A stretch of 64,000 nt of DNA. It comes from Exilibacterium sp. Lineage in GTDB: Bacteria > Pseudomonadota > Gammaproteobacteria > Pseudomonadales > Cellvibrionaceae. Below, piece after piece: positions 55,957 to 64,000 of this stretch (position 1 is the stretch's first letter; each line of letters begins with the position of its first letter). The position numbers and the translations under genes are program-made. The notes beneath the pieces are model-generated. The model saw only the letters and a program-made list of their open reading frames with translations. It was not told the DNA's origin and did not search any database. The stretch spans positions 124,001-188,000 of the forward strand of contig JANQMH010000063.1 in assembly GCA_028280195.1 (NCBI GenBank), read 5' to 3'.

Positions 55957-56763
55957 ATGCATGCGCATGAACGCTGGCTGCAGACACTGAATGCACTGGA
56001 CCCGGACAAAGTCACCTCGGTTGAAGAACTCTCCGGCCGGCTCGCCGTTTCGCCGGCCACGGTGCGCCGCGACCTGCTGCACCTGGAGCGGGAGGGCAAG
56101 CTGCGGCGGGTGCGCGGCGGCGCCCTGCCGATCGCCGACAGCGGCGCGGATGCGCCCAAGCGCCTGCTCGGCCAGGAATCCTACGAAGTCAGTAAAATCC
56201 GCAATGTCGAGGCCAAGCGCGCCATCGGCGCGCGGGCGGCGGCCATGTGTGAGCCCGGCGAGGCGATTATCATCGACGGCGGTACTACCACCCAGATGAT
56301 GGCCGAGAGTCTCGGCGACGAACGCTACCAGATCATGACGACCTCGCTCAATATTGCCACCAAACTGTTTACCCGCCCCAATATTCGCGTAATGCTGCCC
56401 GGCGGTGAGCTTTATCGCGATCAGAATATCGTCCTCAGCCCTTACGAAGACGGTATTTTAAAAAACTTCCACGCCACCAAACTGTTTCTGGGGGCGCAGG
56501 CGATTACCGCCGGCGGCCCCATGCAGACCGACCCACTGCTGGTGCACGCCGAAAAGCGGCTGATGGAGCAGGCCGCGCGCCTGGTGGTGCTGGTGGACTC
56601 GTCAAAGTTCGCAACCCGGGCGCCGCTGGCGGTCTGCCCGCTGGCGGCGATCGATGTGCTGATCACCGATACCGATATACCGCAGGCGGCCGAGGCACAG
56701 TTGCACGGCGCCGGTGTCGAGGTGATCAAAGTGCCGCTGGCGGCACCGAGCCACGCGGCCTGA
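55957..56763 (+). CDS. DeoR-family regulator of the rhamnose locus
   Basis: Protein of 268 residues. The N-terminal winged helix contains VEELSGRLAVSPATVRRDLL with the RRDL signature, and a sugar-phosphate sensing domain follows (GEAIIIDGGTTTQMMAESLG, LFLGAQAITAGG, VDSSKFATRAPLA). DeoR repressors usually bind a sugar phosphate as inducer. AAGGAG lies 10 bases before the ATG. It is the last gene of the rhamnose locus, so it is the likely ligand of the 10-bp-period arrays at 46184 and 49538, with rhamnulose-1-phosphate or a related compound as the inducer; this is inference. Confidence 0.9.
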   Translation: MHAHERWLQTLNALDPDKVTSVEELSGRLAVSPATVRRDLLHLEREGKLRRVRGGALPIADSGADAPKRLLGQESYEVSKIRNVEAKRAIGARAAAMCEPGEAIIIDGGTTTQMMAESLGDERYQIMTTSLNIATKLFTRPNIRVMLPGGELYRDQNIVLSPYEDGILKNFHATKLFLGAQAITAGGPMQTDPLLVHAEKRLMEQAARLVVLVDSSKFATRAPLAVCPLAAIDVLITDTDIPQAAEAQLHGAGVEVIKVPLAAPSHAA

Positions 56764-56805
56764 TGGAGGGGCTGCCCCCAAGCGTAAACGGCTGACTGAA
56801 AGCGA

Positions 56806-57249
56806 TCAGCGCGGCAGCACGAAGCCGATTTCCCAGGATACTGCCGAGCCCGGATCATCACCGACTTTCGACAGTTCGACGATCAGTACCCCGGTGATAT
56901 CGCGGGGCAGCAACAGACGACTGTTGGCCACCGACTGCCCGTCGTGCCCCCCGCCATCGACTGCCATCGCTATCGGCTCCGGTACCGCGCCCCTGACAGC
57001 CACTTGCCTGCCCGCCAGTGCGGTCTGCGGACCGCTCAAACGCACCTCGAACTGGCTGCCCGGTAGAAAGTGACCGCGGGTCTGCAGCTGCACGCGGGTA
57101 TCGGCCGGACTGCTGCCCCAGTCGCGCCATTGCGGCTGCGGTTGCATGGCCAGAGGTGTCAGGCCCAGACAGATAAGGACCAGCGCCAGCATCGGCCAGC
57201 GCCAGCCCGCCATCGCGCGCCAGGCCACCAACAGCGGGCGGCGCGTCAC
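56806..57249 (-). CDS. Small membrane-anchored protein of the iron-uptake operon
   Basis: Protein of 147 residues with one hydrophobic segment (WPMLALVLICLGLTPLAM) and a periplasmic C-terminal part of about 110 residues (VQLQTRGHFLPGSQFEVRLS, then VAVRGAVPEPIAMAVDGGGH and RLLLPRDITGVLIVELSKVG) that looks like a small beta-sandwich. It overlaps the PepSY gene by 4 bases, so it is part of that operon and may serve the same iron-uptake function. No family was recognised. Confidence 0.75.
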   Translation of the reverse strand: MTRRPLLVAWRAMAGWRWPMLALVLICLGLTPLAMQPQPQWRDWGSSPADTRVQLQTRGHFLPGSQFEVRLSGPQTALAGRQVAVRGAVPEPIAMAVDGGGHDGQSVANSRLLLPRDITGVLIVELSKVGDDPGSAVSWEIGFVLPR

Positions 57250-58370
57250 TTCATCACCACCTGAGCGGCAGTCTGCGACGCGCTCCGGGCCGGACCGGAC
57301 ACCACCCGCAGGCCATAGATATAGATACCGGTCACCGACAAGCCGGAGAGAATGACCCCGAACACAAACCAGACAATGCGCACCGCCATGCCGCCCCAGG
57401 TGCCGAAATGCAGAGGATCAGCCAGTTCGGACAGGCGCTGGTGTGTGGTGAGATCCTCGCCGCGGTGGCTGCCGGTCAGCGTAAGATCCAGCGGATCGAT
57501 ATAGACGGCGTTGGCCCGGTCGCGCACCAGCAGCGCCGTTGCCTGCCCCTGAATGGCCAGATGGTCGTGCGGCCGGCGCGGAAAACTGATGTGGTAAACC
57601 TGCAGATCGGGATTGGCGCGGCGCGCCAGCGCCACTGCGCGATCGAGCCGGGCACCGTCAAAGTCCGCCGGTATTGCCGCCGCTCTCGGCAGCGGTTTAA
57701 CGGCCGGTGAAAACGACGGCGCGGCAGCCCCGAGGGATTTTTCGGCCAGATACCAGATGCTGGTCAGGCCGATAATGACGATAAACCAGATCGACCACAG
57801 CGCGCCCAGACGGTGCAAGTCCCCCAGCCATATTCGCGCCGGCCGGCCAAAGCGCGGCCATTTGAAAAATCCGCGCCAGAATTTTTTATAGACCACCAGC
57901 CCGGTCACCAACGCCGCCATCAGCGGCAGCGCAAATAGGGTTACCAGCGGAATACCGATGGCGGCCGGCATCATCAGGTGGCGGTGCGCCTGGCGCAGAA
58001 ACCGCTGGATATTGAACCAGCCGGTGTAGCCCTGATATTGCGCCGTATAGGGATCGATCCAGACCCGCACCAGCCCGCCGGAGGGCGTATTGAAAACCGC
58101 CTGCGCCGCCCACCACGGATCGCGACTGGCCGACAGCGCCAGCAGCGGTGCGCCGGGGTAGGCCGAGCGGGCGGAATCGTACAGGGCGCCCCAGGAAACC
58201 CGCTGCGTTTCGGCCGCCGGCATTACCCGCATCTGCGGGTTTAACAGCCAGTCCAGTTCGTAACTGAACACCGCCAGCGTACCGGTAACCAGAATGAAGC
58301 TCATCGCGATCGACAGCTTCAAACCCATCCAGGAATGCAGCCGGAACCAGGTGCGCGCTGTTACACTCAT
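57246..58370 (-). CDS. PepSY-associated TM protein (PiuB-like)
   Basis: Protein of 374 residues with four transmembrane segments (LSIAMSFILVTGTLAVFSYE near 19-38, LVTLFALPLMAALVTGLVVY near 142-161, LWSIWFIVIIGLTSIWYLAE near 192-211, IVWFVFGVILSGLSVTGIYI near 333-352) and conserved histidines after the first and second (RLHSWMG, RQAHRHLMM, LGDLHRLG). Members are inner-membrane proteins that accompany siderophore receptors and may reduce iron-siderophore complexes. It starts 3 bases after the receptor stop and overlaps the next gene, so it belongs to a three-gene iron operon behind a Fur box. Confidence 0.9.
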   Translation of the reverse strand: MSVTARTWFRLHSWMGLKLSIAMSFILVTGTLAVFSYELDWLLNPQMRVMPAAETQRVSWGALYDSARSAYPGAPLLALSASRDPWWAAQAVFNTPSGGLVRVWIDPYTAQYQGYTGWFNIQRFLRQAHRHLMMPAAIGIPLVTLFALPLMAALVTGLVVYKKFWRGFFKWPRFGRPARIWLGDLHRLGALWSIWFIVIIGLTSIWYLAEKSLGAAAPSFSPAVKPLPRAAAIPADFDGARLDRAVALARRANPDLQVYHISFPRRPHDHLAIQGQATALLVRDRANAVYIDPLDLTLTGSHRGEDLTTHQRLSELADPLHFGTWGGMAVRIVWFVFGVILSGLSVTGIYIYGLRVVSGPARSASQTAAQVVMK

Positions 58371-58373
58371 GCC

Positions 58374-60635
58374 TCAAAATTCGTAGGCCAGTGACGCCGT
58401 CAGGGTTCTCGGCATCGAGGTGCCGACGCGAATGGCGGCAAAGAAATCGCTGGTGGTCAGCGCCTGCGCCAGCCGATAGTCCTCGTCGAAGGCGTTGCGG
58501 ATATTCAGCTGGGCTTTCCAGCGCTCGCGCTTGTAATAGGCCGCCAGATCGATCTGTGTCCAGGCGTCGTAACGGCCGCGGTTTTCGGTGCTGATATACA
58601 CCTCGTCCTGATAAAACACACCGCCGCCCAGACCCAGCTCGCCGCCGGCCAGGGCAAACTCGTAGAAGGTAAACAGGTTGACATTATTCTCGGCGATACC
58701 GGGCAGCCGATTGCCCTCCGGAAACGCCGCGCCGAACTCACCCAGGCCGCCGTCGGCGATATCGCTGTCAATATAGGCGTACCCCGCCTGTACACGCCAG
58801 TTCTCGGTGATACGGCCCACCACCTCCAACTCGATACCGCGGCTGGCAATAGCACCGAGATTGTCGTAGCGACGTTCCGCCTCGGGTGTCGGGTTGCCGT
58901 CGGCGTCCAGCGGATTGGTGACAAAGGGTACGTCTTCAAGGTCGATATCGTAAACAGCGGCGGTTATCAGCAGCTGTTCGTCGCGCAGCGACCATTTGGC
59001 CCCCAATTCCCAGGCTACAGAGGTTTCCGGGTCGACCGGCCCCTCATCGATCGCCAGTAAGCCACCCGAGGGCGTATAACCTTCCGAATAGCTCAGATAA
59101 AAGGATATGCCATCCACCGGCGCGTAGACCAGACCGGCTCTCAAACTGAAGTCCTCATCGGTAAAATCATTGGTGATGTCTTCGTATTCGGAGTAGCGCC
59201 CGCCCAGCAATACACTGAACTGCTGGTTGAAGCGAATATAGTCCAGCACATTGATACCCCGCTCTTCGAACTCGCCAATGGTTGACGAATTGGGCGGGTT
59301 CAAGCGAAACACCACAGTGTCAGTGGCGCGGATGATATCGGGGTCGTTCAGTTCTGCGGCGTCAAAAGCCGTGAAATACTCACCGGAAGCGACATTGAAA
59401 AACACATTGCGATCACCGCGGAAACTGGTAGTGCGGGTTTCGAAGTCTTCCCAGGTCAGCGACGCCAGTATCTGGTGCTGGATGCCGGCGGGCCCCTCGA
59501 AATCAATAAACTGTTTCAGTGCCGCCTGGCGCGCCTCGCCCTCGCCCACGGTTTTTCGCGGTTGTATGCTGACCAGGTTTTCATCCGGCGAACCAGCAGG
59601 ACCGATCACATCGAAATCCGCAGTCAGAAAACCCGGCGAAGAATCGACATTGGTTTTATCGTTATCGGTCTGGGAAAAAGTCGCCTCCATCCGCCAGCCA
59701 TCGCTAAAGGCATACTCCCCGTTTAGGTAGATGCGATTGGATTCGGCCTCAGTCTTGTCATTGTAATTGGGTATACCGAAAAACTGCGCCTCATCCACAC
59801 GGCCGCTGTAACTGTAACCGCGCACAATATTGCCATCCAGCACCTGCCCCCGGTCCTGGGTATAGTTATCATCGAGGTACTCGTAGCCGAGTACCAGGCT
59901 GAGCCTGTCGTTGGGCATAAAAGCCACGGACGGATTCAATAACAGGCGGCGGCGGAACACTTCATCGCGAAAGCTCTCCGAGTCCTCATAGGCACCCACA
60001 AAGCGATAGGCCAGGCCCCGCTCCGCCGACAGGGCACCGGTGGTATCAAACTCCACTTTATACAGGGAATCGCTGCCCGTCAGCACCTCGATATTGGTAT
60101 AGCGCTGCAGCTGGGGCCGTTTGGTAATGTAGTTGATGATACCGCCCGGTTCACCCTGGCCATAGAGCAGTGCCGAGGGCCCCTTCAGGACCTCGATGCG
60201 CTCTATATTGGCGGTTTCCGTCGAAGGAATATTGGAAGCATTGAGAGCGTTATTGATACGGGCGCCGTCCTTATAGATAGACTGCGAGGCATCGAAGCCG
60301 CGAATGGAAAACTTCTCCTCGCCGCCGTTGCCAGTCTTGAACTTGGTGACCCCGGCCACATTGCGCAGCGCGTCGTCGACATTGTTGACCTGCTGATCCT
60401 TGAGAATGTCCTGGGTGATAACACTGACAGCCGCCGGGGTCTCCAGCAGCGTGAGGTCAAGCCCTGCGGCGCTGCTTGCGGAATCGGCCCGGTAGTCGCG
60501 CTGGTGGGCGGTCACCGTCACCTCCTCCAGATGCGGGCCTGCGCCGGCAATATCTCCATCCTGTTGAGCATAGGTGCTTAGCGAGACGAAGCCGGCCAGG
60601 CAAGCGACCGGCGCTTTCCCCATTCGCGATAGCAT
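58374..60635 (-). CDS. TonB-dependent siderophore receptor
   Basis: Protein of 753 residues. The signal peptide (VACLAGFVSLSTYAQ) is followed by the plug of the FhuE/FpvA type: LLETPAAVSVITQDILKDQQ, NNVDDALRNVAGVTKFKTGN, FSIRGFDASQSIYKDGARIN, IERIEVLKGPSALLYGQGEP. The barrel ends TASLAYEF. It should import a ferric siderophore, probably a hydroxamate- or pyoverdine-like one, but the ligand is not certain. The Fur box at 60693-60707 lies 58 bases upstream. It is the first gene of the operon with PepSY and a small membrane protein. Confidence 0.94.
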   Translation of the reverse strand: MLSRMGKAPVACLAGFVSLSTYAQQDGDIAGAGPHLEEVTVTAHQRDYRADSASSAAGLDLTLLETPAAVSVITQDILKDQQVNNVDDALRNVAGVTKFKTGNGGEEKFSIRGFDASQSIYKDGARINNALNASNIPSTETANIERIEVLKGPSALLYGQGEPGGIINYITKRPQLQRYTNIEVLTGSDSLYKVEFDTTGALSAERGLAYRFVGAYEDSESFRDEVFRRRLLLNPSVAFMPNDRLSLVLGYEYLDDNYTQDRGQVLDGNIVRGYSYSGRVDEAQFFGIPNYNDKTEAESNRIYLNGEYAFSDGWRMEATFSQTDNDKTNVDSSPGFLTADFDVIGPAGSPDENLVSIQPRKTVGEGEARQAALKQFIDFEGPAGIQHQILASLTWEDFETRTTSFRGDRNVFFNVASGEYFTAFDAAELNDPDIIRATDTVVFRLNPPNSSTIGEFEERGINVLDYIRFNQQFSVLLGGRYSEYEDITNDFTDEDFSLRAGLVYAPVDGISFYLSYSEGYTPSGGLLAIDEGPVDPETSVAWELGAKWSLRDEQLLITAAVYDIDLEDVPFVTNPLDADGNPTPEAERRYDNLGAIASRGIELEVVGRITENWRVQAGYAYIDSDIADGGLGEFGAAFPEGNRLPGIAENNVNLFTFYEFALAGGELGLGGGVFYQDEVYISTENRGRYDAWTQIDLAAYYKRERWKAQLNIRNAFDEDYRLAQALTTSDFFAAIRVGTSMPRTLTASLAYEF

Positions 60636-60692
60636 GATAACTGTCCCCGGATTATGGCACTATTGAGCGCTTATTAATAATATAAAGTCAAA

Positions 60693-60707
60693 TGATAGTG
60701 ATTATTA
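60693..60707. promoter_or_regulatory. Fur box upstream of the siderophore receptor
   Basis: TGATAGTGATTATTA differs from the Fur 7-1-7 pattern TGATAATGATTATCA at two positions. It sits in an AT-rich promoter region 58 bases before the receptor start. It predicts repression by Fe-loaded Fur and induction under iron limitation. Confidence 0.72.
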
Positions 60708-60796
60708 TACTCATATTCAAGTAGATATGGCCTGGTAATATGGCGCTCTAAACGTCCAAGTCAGCAGCAGGGCAGGAATCCAGTGGATCATGCGTC

Positions 60797-60844
60797 GTGG
60801 CAGGAGTTGTGGTAGGGGTTGTGGTAGGAATTGTGGCAGGGGCT
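60797..60844. repeat. Four-copy 12-bp tandem repeat
   Basis: Units at 60797, 60809, 60821 and 60833 follow the pattern GTGGYAGGRRTT with one or two changes each. The 12-bp period keeps one reading frame, so any translation would be repetitive (one plus frame gives C-G-R-x repeats). It lies between the Fur-regulated operon and the DUF547 gene. Confidence 0.8.
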
Positions 60845-61132
60845 GCCGCAGGCGTACTGATCTTGCCGGGATATGACCTGCGGCCATATTGCCGCCGCAT
60901 ATGCACCGCGGAATAGCGCCGGCACTGCCCCGATCATCGCGAGTTCACTGCGGGCGGCACACCGGGAAGGTCGAACAGCCTGGGGCAATCTGATTTTTCC
61001 GGTTGACGGGCGCAGCGATAAAACTGTGAACACAATCCGGTACAACCCCATTAACGCCTACCCTCTTTGAATCCGTTGCGGCGACGATAGGCAGCGGAGT
61101 TTTACAGACCGGTAACCAACATCCGAATTTAC

Positions 61133-61171
61133 ATTGACTGGAGTTTAGATTGACTGGAGTTTAGATTGATA
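61133..61171. repeat. 16-bp direct repeat
   Basis: ATTGACTGGAGTTTAG occurs at 61133-61148 and again at 61149-61164, followed by a partial third copy (ATTGATA). Each contains TTGACT, which could serve as a -35 element for the DUF547 gene about 150 bases downstream, but no matched -10 was identified. Confidence 0.75.
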
Positions 61172-61300
61172 AGTACCGTAAAAAGCCGCGCGACCCACGC
61201 CACTGAATTTCATCGACAAGCGGAGCAATACAAATTTATTGCGGTCTAAGCCACCATGCCCGCCGGTGGCATCATTAGCTATGAATAACGGAGAACTGCC

Positions 61301-62170
61301 ATGCACTGCCCTCAAGGCCCGACATATCGGCGCACATCAACTGCTGTTGCCCCTACCATAGTACTGCGCATAATGTTGTTGTGCCTGTCATGGACAGTTT
61401 CATCCCTGGCTCTCGCCGGACCAAAAGCAAAACTCATTGATTTCTGGACACCCAGTAACGAGCAAAACCCGACATCGATCGATCACAGTGAATGGCAGGA
61501 AATTCTGCACAAGCGGCTCGATTCTTCCCACCCCTCCGGTGTCAATCGTTTTGACTATGCAGCTGTAAGCGAGGCGGAGCGCCTGCAGCTGCAGGCTTAT
61601 CTCAAAGGCCTGCAGGCTATAGATATCCGCGATTACAGCCGCGCAGAGCAAAAAGCCTTCTGGTTCAATCTGTACAACGCGCTCACAGTCGAAGTCATCC
61701 TGCAAAGCTACCCGGTAGAGTCCATCACCAAGCTGGGCAAACGCTTTTTCAGCTTCGGGCCATGGAACGACGATGTTGCGGAAATAGCGGGGCAAAAACT
61801 GAGCTTGAACGATATCGAGCACGGTATATTGCGCCCCATATGGCCGGACAATCGCATTCACTACGGCGTTAACTGCGCCAGCATAGGCTGCCCGAATTTA
61901 GCGGCTACGGCCTTTACCGCCGCGAATACCGATTCCCTGCTGGATCGGGCCGCGCGCGATTTTGTCAACCATTCGCGCGGCGTGCAGTTCAAGCGCAACA
62001 AGCTGCTCGTATCCAGCATCTACCACTGGTACATCGAGGATTTCGGTAACAATGACGAGTCCCTGGTCGAGCACCTGATACAATATGCCGAGCAACCCCT
62101 GGCAACGCAGCTCAGGCAATTCGACGGTAAAATCGATCACGATTACGACTGGGATCTGAACGAACCCTAG
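61301..62170 (+). CDS. Secreted DUF547-family protein
   Basis: Protein of 289 residues. A hydrophobic N-terminal segment (VLRIMLLCLSWTVSSLALA, about 22-40) suggests export. The DUF547 domain follows: RFDYAAVSEAERLQLQAYLK, then AFWFNLYNALTVEVILQSYP, LSLNDIEHGILRPIWPDNRI, HYGVNCASIGCPNLAATAFT with its Cys pair, and VSSIYHWYIEDFGNN. This set of residues is strongly conserved in the family, whose fold is linked to papain-like/transglutaminase proteins; no activity is proven. GGAG lies 7 bases before the ATG. Single gene convergent with a TonB receptor. Confidence 0.9.
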   Translation: MHCPQGPTYRRTSTAVAPTIVLRIMLLCLSWTVSSLALAGPKAKLIDFWTPSNEQNPTSIDHSEWQEILHKRLDSSHPSGVNRFDYAAVSEAERLQLQAYLKGLQAIDIRDYSRAEQKAFWFNLYNALTVEVILQSYPVESITKLGKRFFSFGPWNDDVAEIAGQKLSLNDIEHGILRPIWPDNRIHYGVNCASIGCPNLAATAFTAANTDSLLDRAARDFVNHSRGVQFKRNKLLVSSIYHWYIEDFGNNDESLVEHLIQYAEQPLATQLRQFDGKIDHDYDWDLNEP

Positions 62171-62188
62171 AAGCTGTTTCACAGCTTC
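62170..62188 (+). terminator. Hairpin after the DUF547 gene
   Basis: GAAGCTGT-TTC-ACAGCTTC, an 8-bp stem that begins at the last base of the stop codon. No T-run follows, so it is a weak candidate terminator. Confidence 0.45.
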
Positions 62189-62271
62189 CAGGTTTCAGTC
62201 AGTTTCCGGGCAAGCAAATAACGGTATCCGCTGTCAATCGCGATACGCAATCGGTGCAGCCGCAAGCCGGC

Positions 62272-64000
62272 TCAATACTCCCTGGAGAAGCGCAGCGTCG
62301 CCCTGATACCGGGCCCCGCAACGTTGCAAAAGACCTGGGTGCCGGGATCGTCCGAGCATCCCAGCAGTGTGGCGATGGGCGTGTACTGCTTGTTGAACAG
62401 ATTCTCCACACCGATGGAGAGATTGCCCCCGAGCACCGGCCCGCTGACCAATAGATCAGCGAGGGTATAGCCGTCGATATCGCGCTGGAAATTTCCGAAA
62501 GGTGCGTCGAAGCGCTCTTCGTCGAAAATCTTCGAGGCCTGGACACGGGCTGTCCAATTCCGCAGCAACGCCGTTTCCAGATACCCGACTAACAGCGGTG
62601 GCGGCACCCGGCTGAAATCGAGTTCGCTTTCGTAGCGCCCGTCATCGTCCGCGTCAATTTCGCTGTCCATGCGGGTATAAGAGGCACCCACTTTCAGGGC
62701 ATCGGTAAACTGCGCCTCGCCGGCAAGCTCGATACCCCAGACCCGCTCCGGCGCGCGCTCGAGTTCCAGTGAGATCGGGTCGAAGGTTGCCCCGAGATCA
62801 CTTTCATTGCGAAAGACAGTCACGCTGCCCATGTGATCGTCTCCGGCGTAGCGCAGGCTGATCTCATAGCTATCCACTTCCACCGCCTCGGTAAGCTGGC
62901 CGAGATCCGCAACACTGAAGCTTACCGGACCGGCACTGGGCGTTTGCGGCCGCAGTGCACCGACGGTGCGTAGCACATTGCCGATGGAAAATCCGCTCGA
63001 CCAGGCGACAGACAGGCTCAGCGCATCATTGAAATCGTAGACCACACCCAGGTTGCCCGCCACATTGTCATAATCCAGCGTAGCGCCGGTCACCGGGTGG
63101 AACAGGTCTTCGACGAACAGGTCGATTGACTGAATATCGGCAATGTCGAGTTCGAAATCGTCGTATCTCACCCCGCCACTGACATGCCAGTGCTCATTGA
63201 TATCGAGCTGCAGCTGCGCGAAAAACGACAGGCTGGTCTGCTCCGCTTTCGAGCGGTCACGACCGTCAACCAGGCGTTCATGGGTATCGTCAACGACATA
63301 GTCCGTACCCCACAACACAAACGCATTATCCAGGACATCGACCTGCAGCGGCGTGCGGATATCGACCCTGGCACCATACTTGGCTGAATTGGTCGTCAAT
63401 TGGCTGTCTCCGGGGAATCCGGCCAGGCCCGGCACAATGAAGTCGAGATGGCGCCAGACGAGATCCAATTCCTGATGGAAGCCCTGCAGTCTGACACTGC
63501 TGCCGGCCAGGTCATCGACGATTAATGTGGTCGCAATAACGGTATTTTCACTGGCGGGATCTTCTTCGCCGATAAAGTCAAAACGGAACGGCCCCAGCTG
63601 CAGATTGTCCTGTTCCTTGTCCACCGCGACAGACTTGATACCATTGGCGAAATCGCCCTGCCCGACGGTATAGTCGGTATCGACCTCGGCGTCGTAATTC
63701 AGTCCCATCAGCTCCAGGCGCACAGTCGGCGTTATCTCCAGCCCCACTTTGGCAAACAGGGTTATCTCGTCCATATCGGCGATGCCGGTCTGCCCATTCG
63801 GGTCAGGCGGAATCAGGTCGCCATCGGCATCGGCAAACAGACCCCGGGACTGGTAGCTCAGGTTGCCGACGAAGTCGATATCGCCGCGCTTGCCGGACAG
63901 ACTTTGGGTAAGGCCGTATTCGTGGGTGTCACTGCCGAACTCCGACAGAGAGGGCGAAAACGAAACCTCGGTAAAGTACTTAAACCCCTCAGCCGACGGT
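62272..64000 (-). CDS. TonB-dependent receptor, C-terminal part (5' end beyond window)
   Basis: The frame stays open from 62272 to the window end, giving at least 575 residues of beta-barrel; the signal peptide and plug are outside. Features: YFTEVSFSPSLSEFGSDTHE at the upstream end, the barrel stretch DEITLFAKVGLEITPTVRLE, LQLDINEHWHVSGGVRYDDF, and a C-terminal strand GIRATLRFSREY. An internal ATG at 63774 is not the start because the upstream sequence is in frame and barrel-like. The ligand cannot be told. It is convergent with the DUF547 gene. Confidence 0.88.
   Translation of the reverse strand, partial: PSAEGFKYFTEVSFSPSLSEFGSDTHEYGLTQSLSGKRGDIDFVGNLSYQSRGLFADADGDLIPPDPNGQTGIADMDEITLFAKVGLEITPTVRLELMGLNYDAEVDTDYTVGQGDFANGIKSVAVDKEQDNLQLGPFRFDFIGEEDPASENTVIATTLIVDDLAGSSVRLQGFHQELDLVWRHLDFIVPGLAGFPGDSQLTTNSAKYGARVDIRTPLQVDVLDNAFVLWGTDYVVDDTHERLVDGRDRSKAEQTSLSFFAQLQLDINEHWHVSGGVRYDDFELDIADIQSIDLFVEDLFHPVTGATLDYDNVAGNLGVVYDFNDALSLSVAWSSGFSIGNVLRTVGALRPQTPSAGPVSFSVADLGQLTEAVEVDSYEISLRYAGDDHMGSVTVFRNESDLGATFDPISLELERAPERVWGIELAGEAQFTDALKVGASYTRMDSEIDADDDGRYESELDFSRVPPPLLVGYLETALLRNWTARVQASKIFDEERFDAPFGNFQRDIDGYTLADLLVSGPVLGGNLSIGVENLFNKQYTPIATLLGCSDDPGTQVFCNVAGPGIRATLRFSREY

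Larger units (their letters stand above)
60636..61300. other. Intergenic region with Fur box and two tandem repeats
   Basis: The left part is the promoter of the siderophore-receptor operon. A 12-bp repeat (60797-60844) and a 16-bp repeat (61133-61171) occupy much of the rest. No gene is supported; a 28-codon frame (60790-60876) over the 12-bp repeat would encode a Cys-Arg-rich peptide but is too weak to call. Confidence 0.5.

Overview
The window is one contig segment of a free-living, probably marine, gammaproteobacterium. The evidence is roughly 58-60 % GC by eye (not counted), SUF-type Fe-S assembly, four TonB-dependent receptors, many lipoproteins, an alpha-L-rhamnosidase locus, and families (DUF1080, Gfo/Idh/MocA, TPR-sulfotransferase) common in Cellvibrionales-like bacteria. 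The order-level placement is an impression from gene content, not a phylogeny. No rRNA, tRNA, CRISPR array, prophage or complete insertion sequence was seen.

Layout. 1-2.1 kb: start of a suf operon (sufB, then sufC cut by the window edge) behind a promoter with two tandem IscR-type sites. 2.5-4.4 kb: small single genes (secreted protein, DUF1801, VOC, YbjQ). 4.6-8.7 kb: a TonB-dependent receptor with a TPR-sulfotransferase. 8.7-11.5 kb: an AT-rich patch with a secreted beta-propeller-like protein. 11.7-31.6 kb: a 20-kb block, all on the minus strand. In transcription order it encodes three different Hsp100/Clp-like AAA+ ATPases with overlapping reading frames, the proteasome-like protease Anbu, a circularly permuted ATP-grasp protein, an alpha-E protein, a transglutaminase-DUF2126 protein, then after a terminator a fused ATP-grasp/alpha-E protein and a second transglutaminase-like protein.

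32.1-36.2 kb: an operon of a double-DUF1080 protein and two Tat-exported Gfo/Idh/MocA oxidoreductases. 36.2-42.3 kb: a YHS protein, a ThDP enzyme, a truncated secreted-protein gene beside a 30-bp perfect inverted repeat, a GNAT, a methyltransferase and two lipoproteins. 42.7-56.8 kb: a complete L-rhamnose locus (isomerase, aldolase-dehydrogenase fusion, NCS1-type permease, kinase, TonB receptor, GH106 rhamnosidase, DeoR regulator) with candidate operators made of 10-bp-spaced repeats. 56.8-60.7 kb: a Fur-box-preceded siderophore receptor/PepSY operon. 61.3-64 kb: a DUF547 protein and a TonB receptor running off the end.

The most unusual content is the 22.7-31.6 kb AAA+ operon. All three proteins carry an unfamiliar N-terminal domain and a first ATPase module whose Walker B acidic pair is altered. 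Two carry an IGF tripeptide where ClpA/ClpX/ClpC carry their ClpP-docking loop. The same two have C-terminal extensions that resemble the PCRF domain of peptide-chain release factors, without a GGQ domain. Only one keeps aromatic residues in the second pore loop. They lie just upstream of Anbu, a protease with no established unfoldase, and of the peptide-ligase-like genes. I infer a multi-subunit unfoldase/protease/peptide-tagging system; the physical link is visible, the function is not proven.
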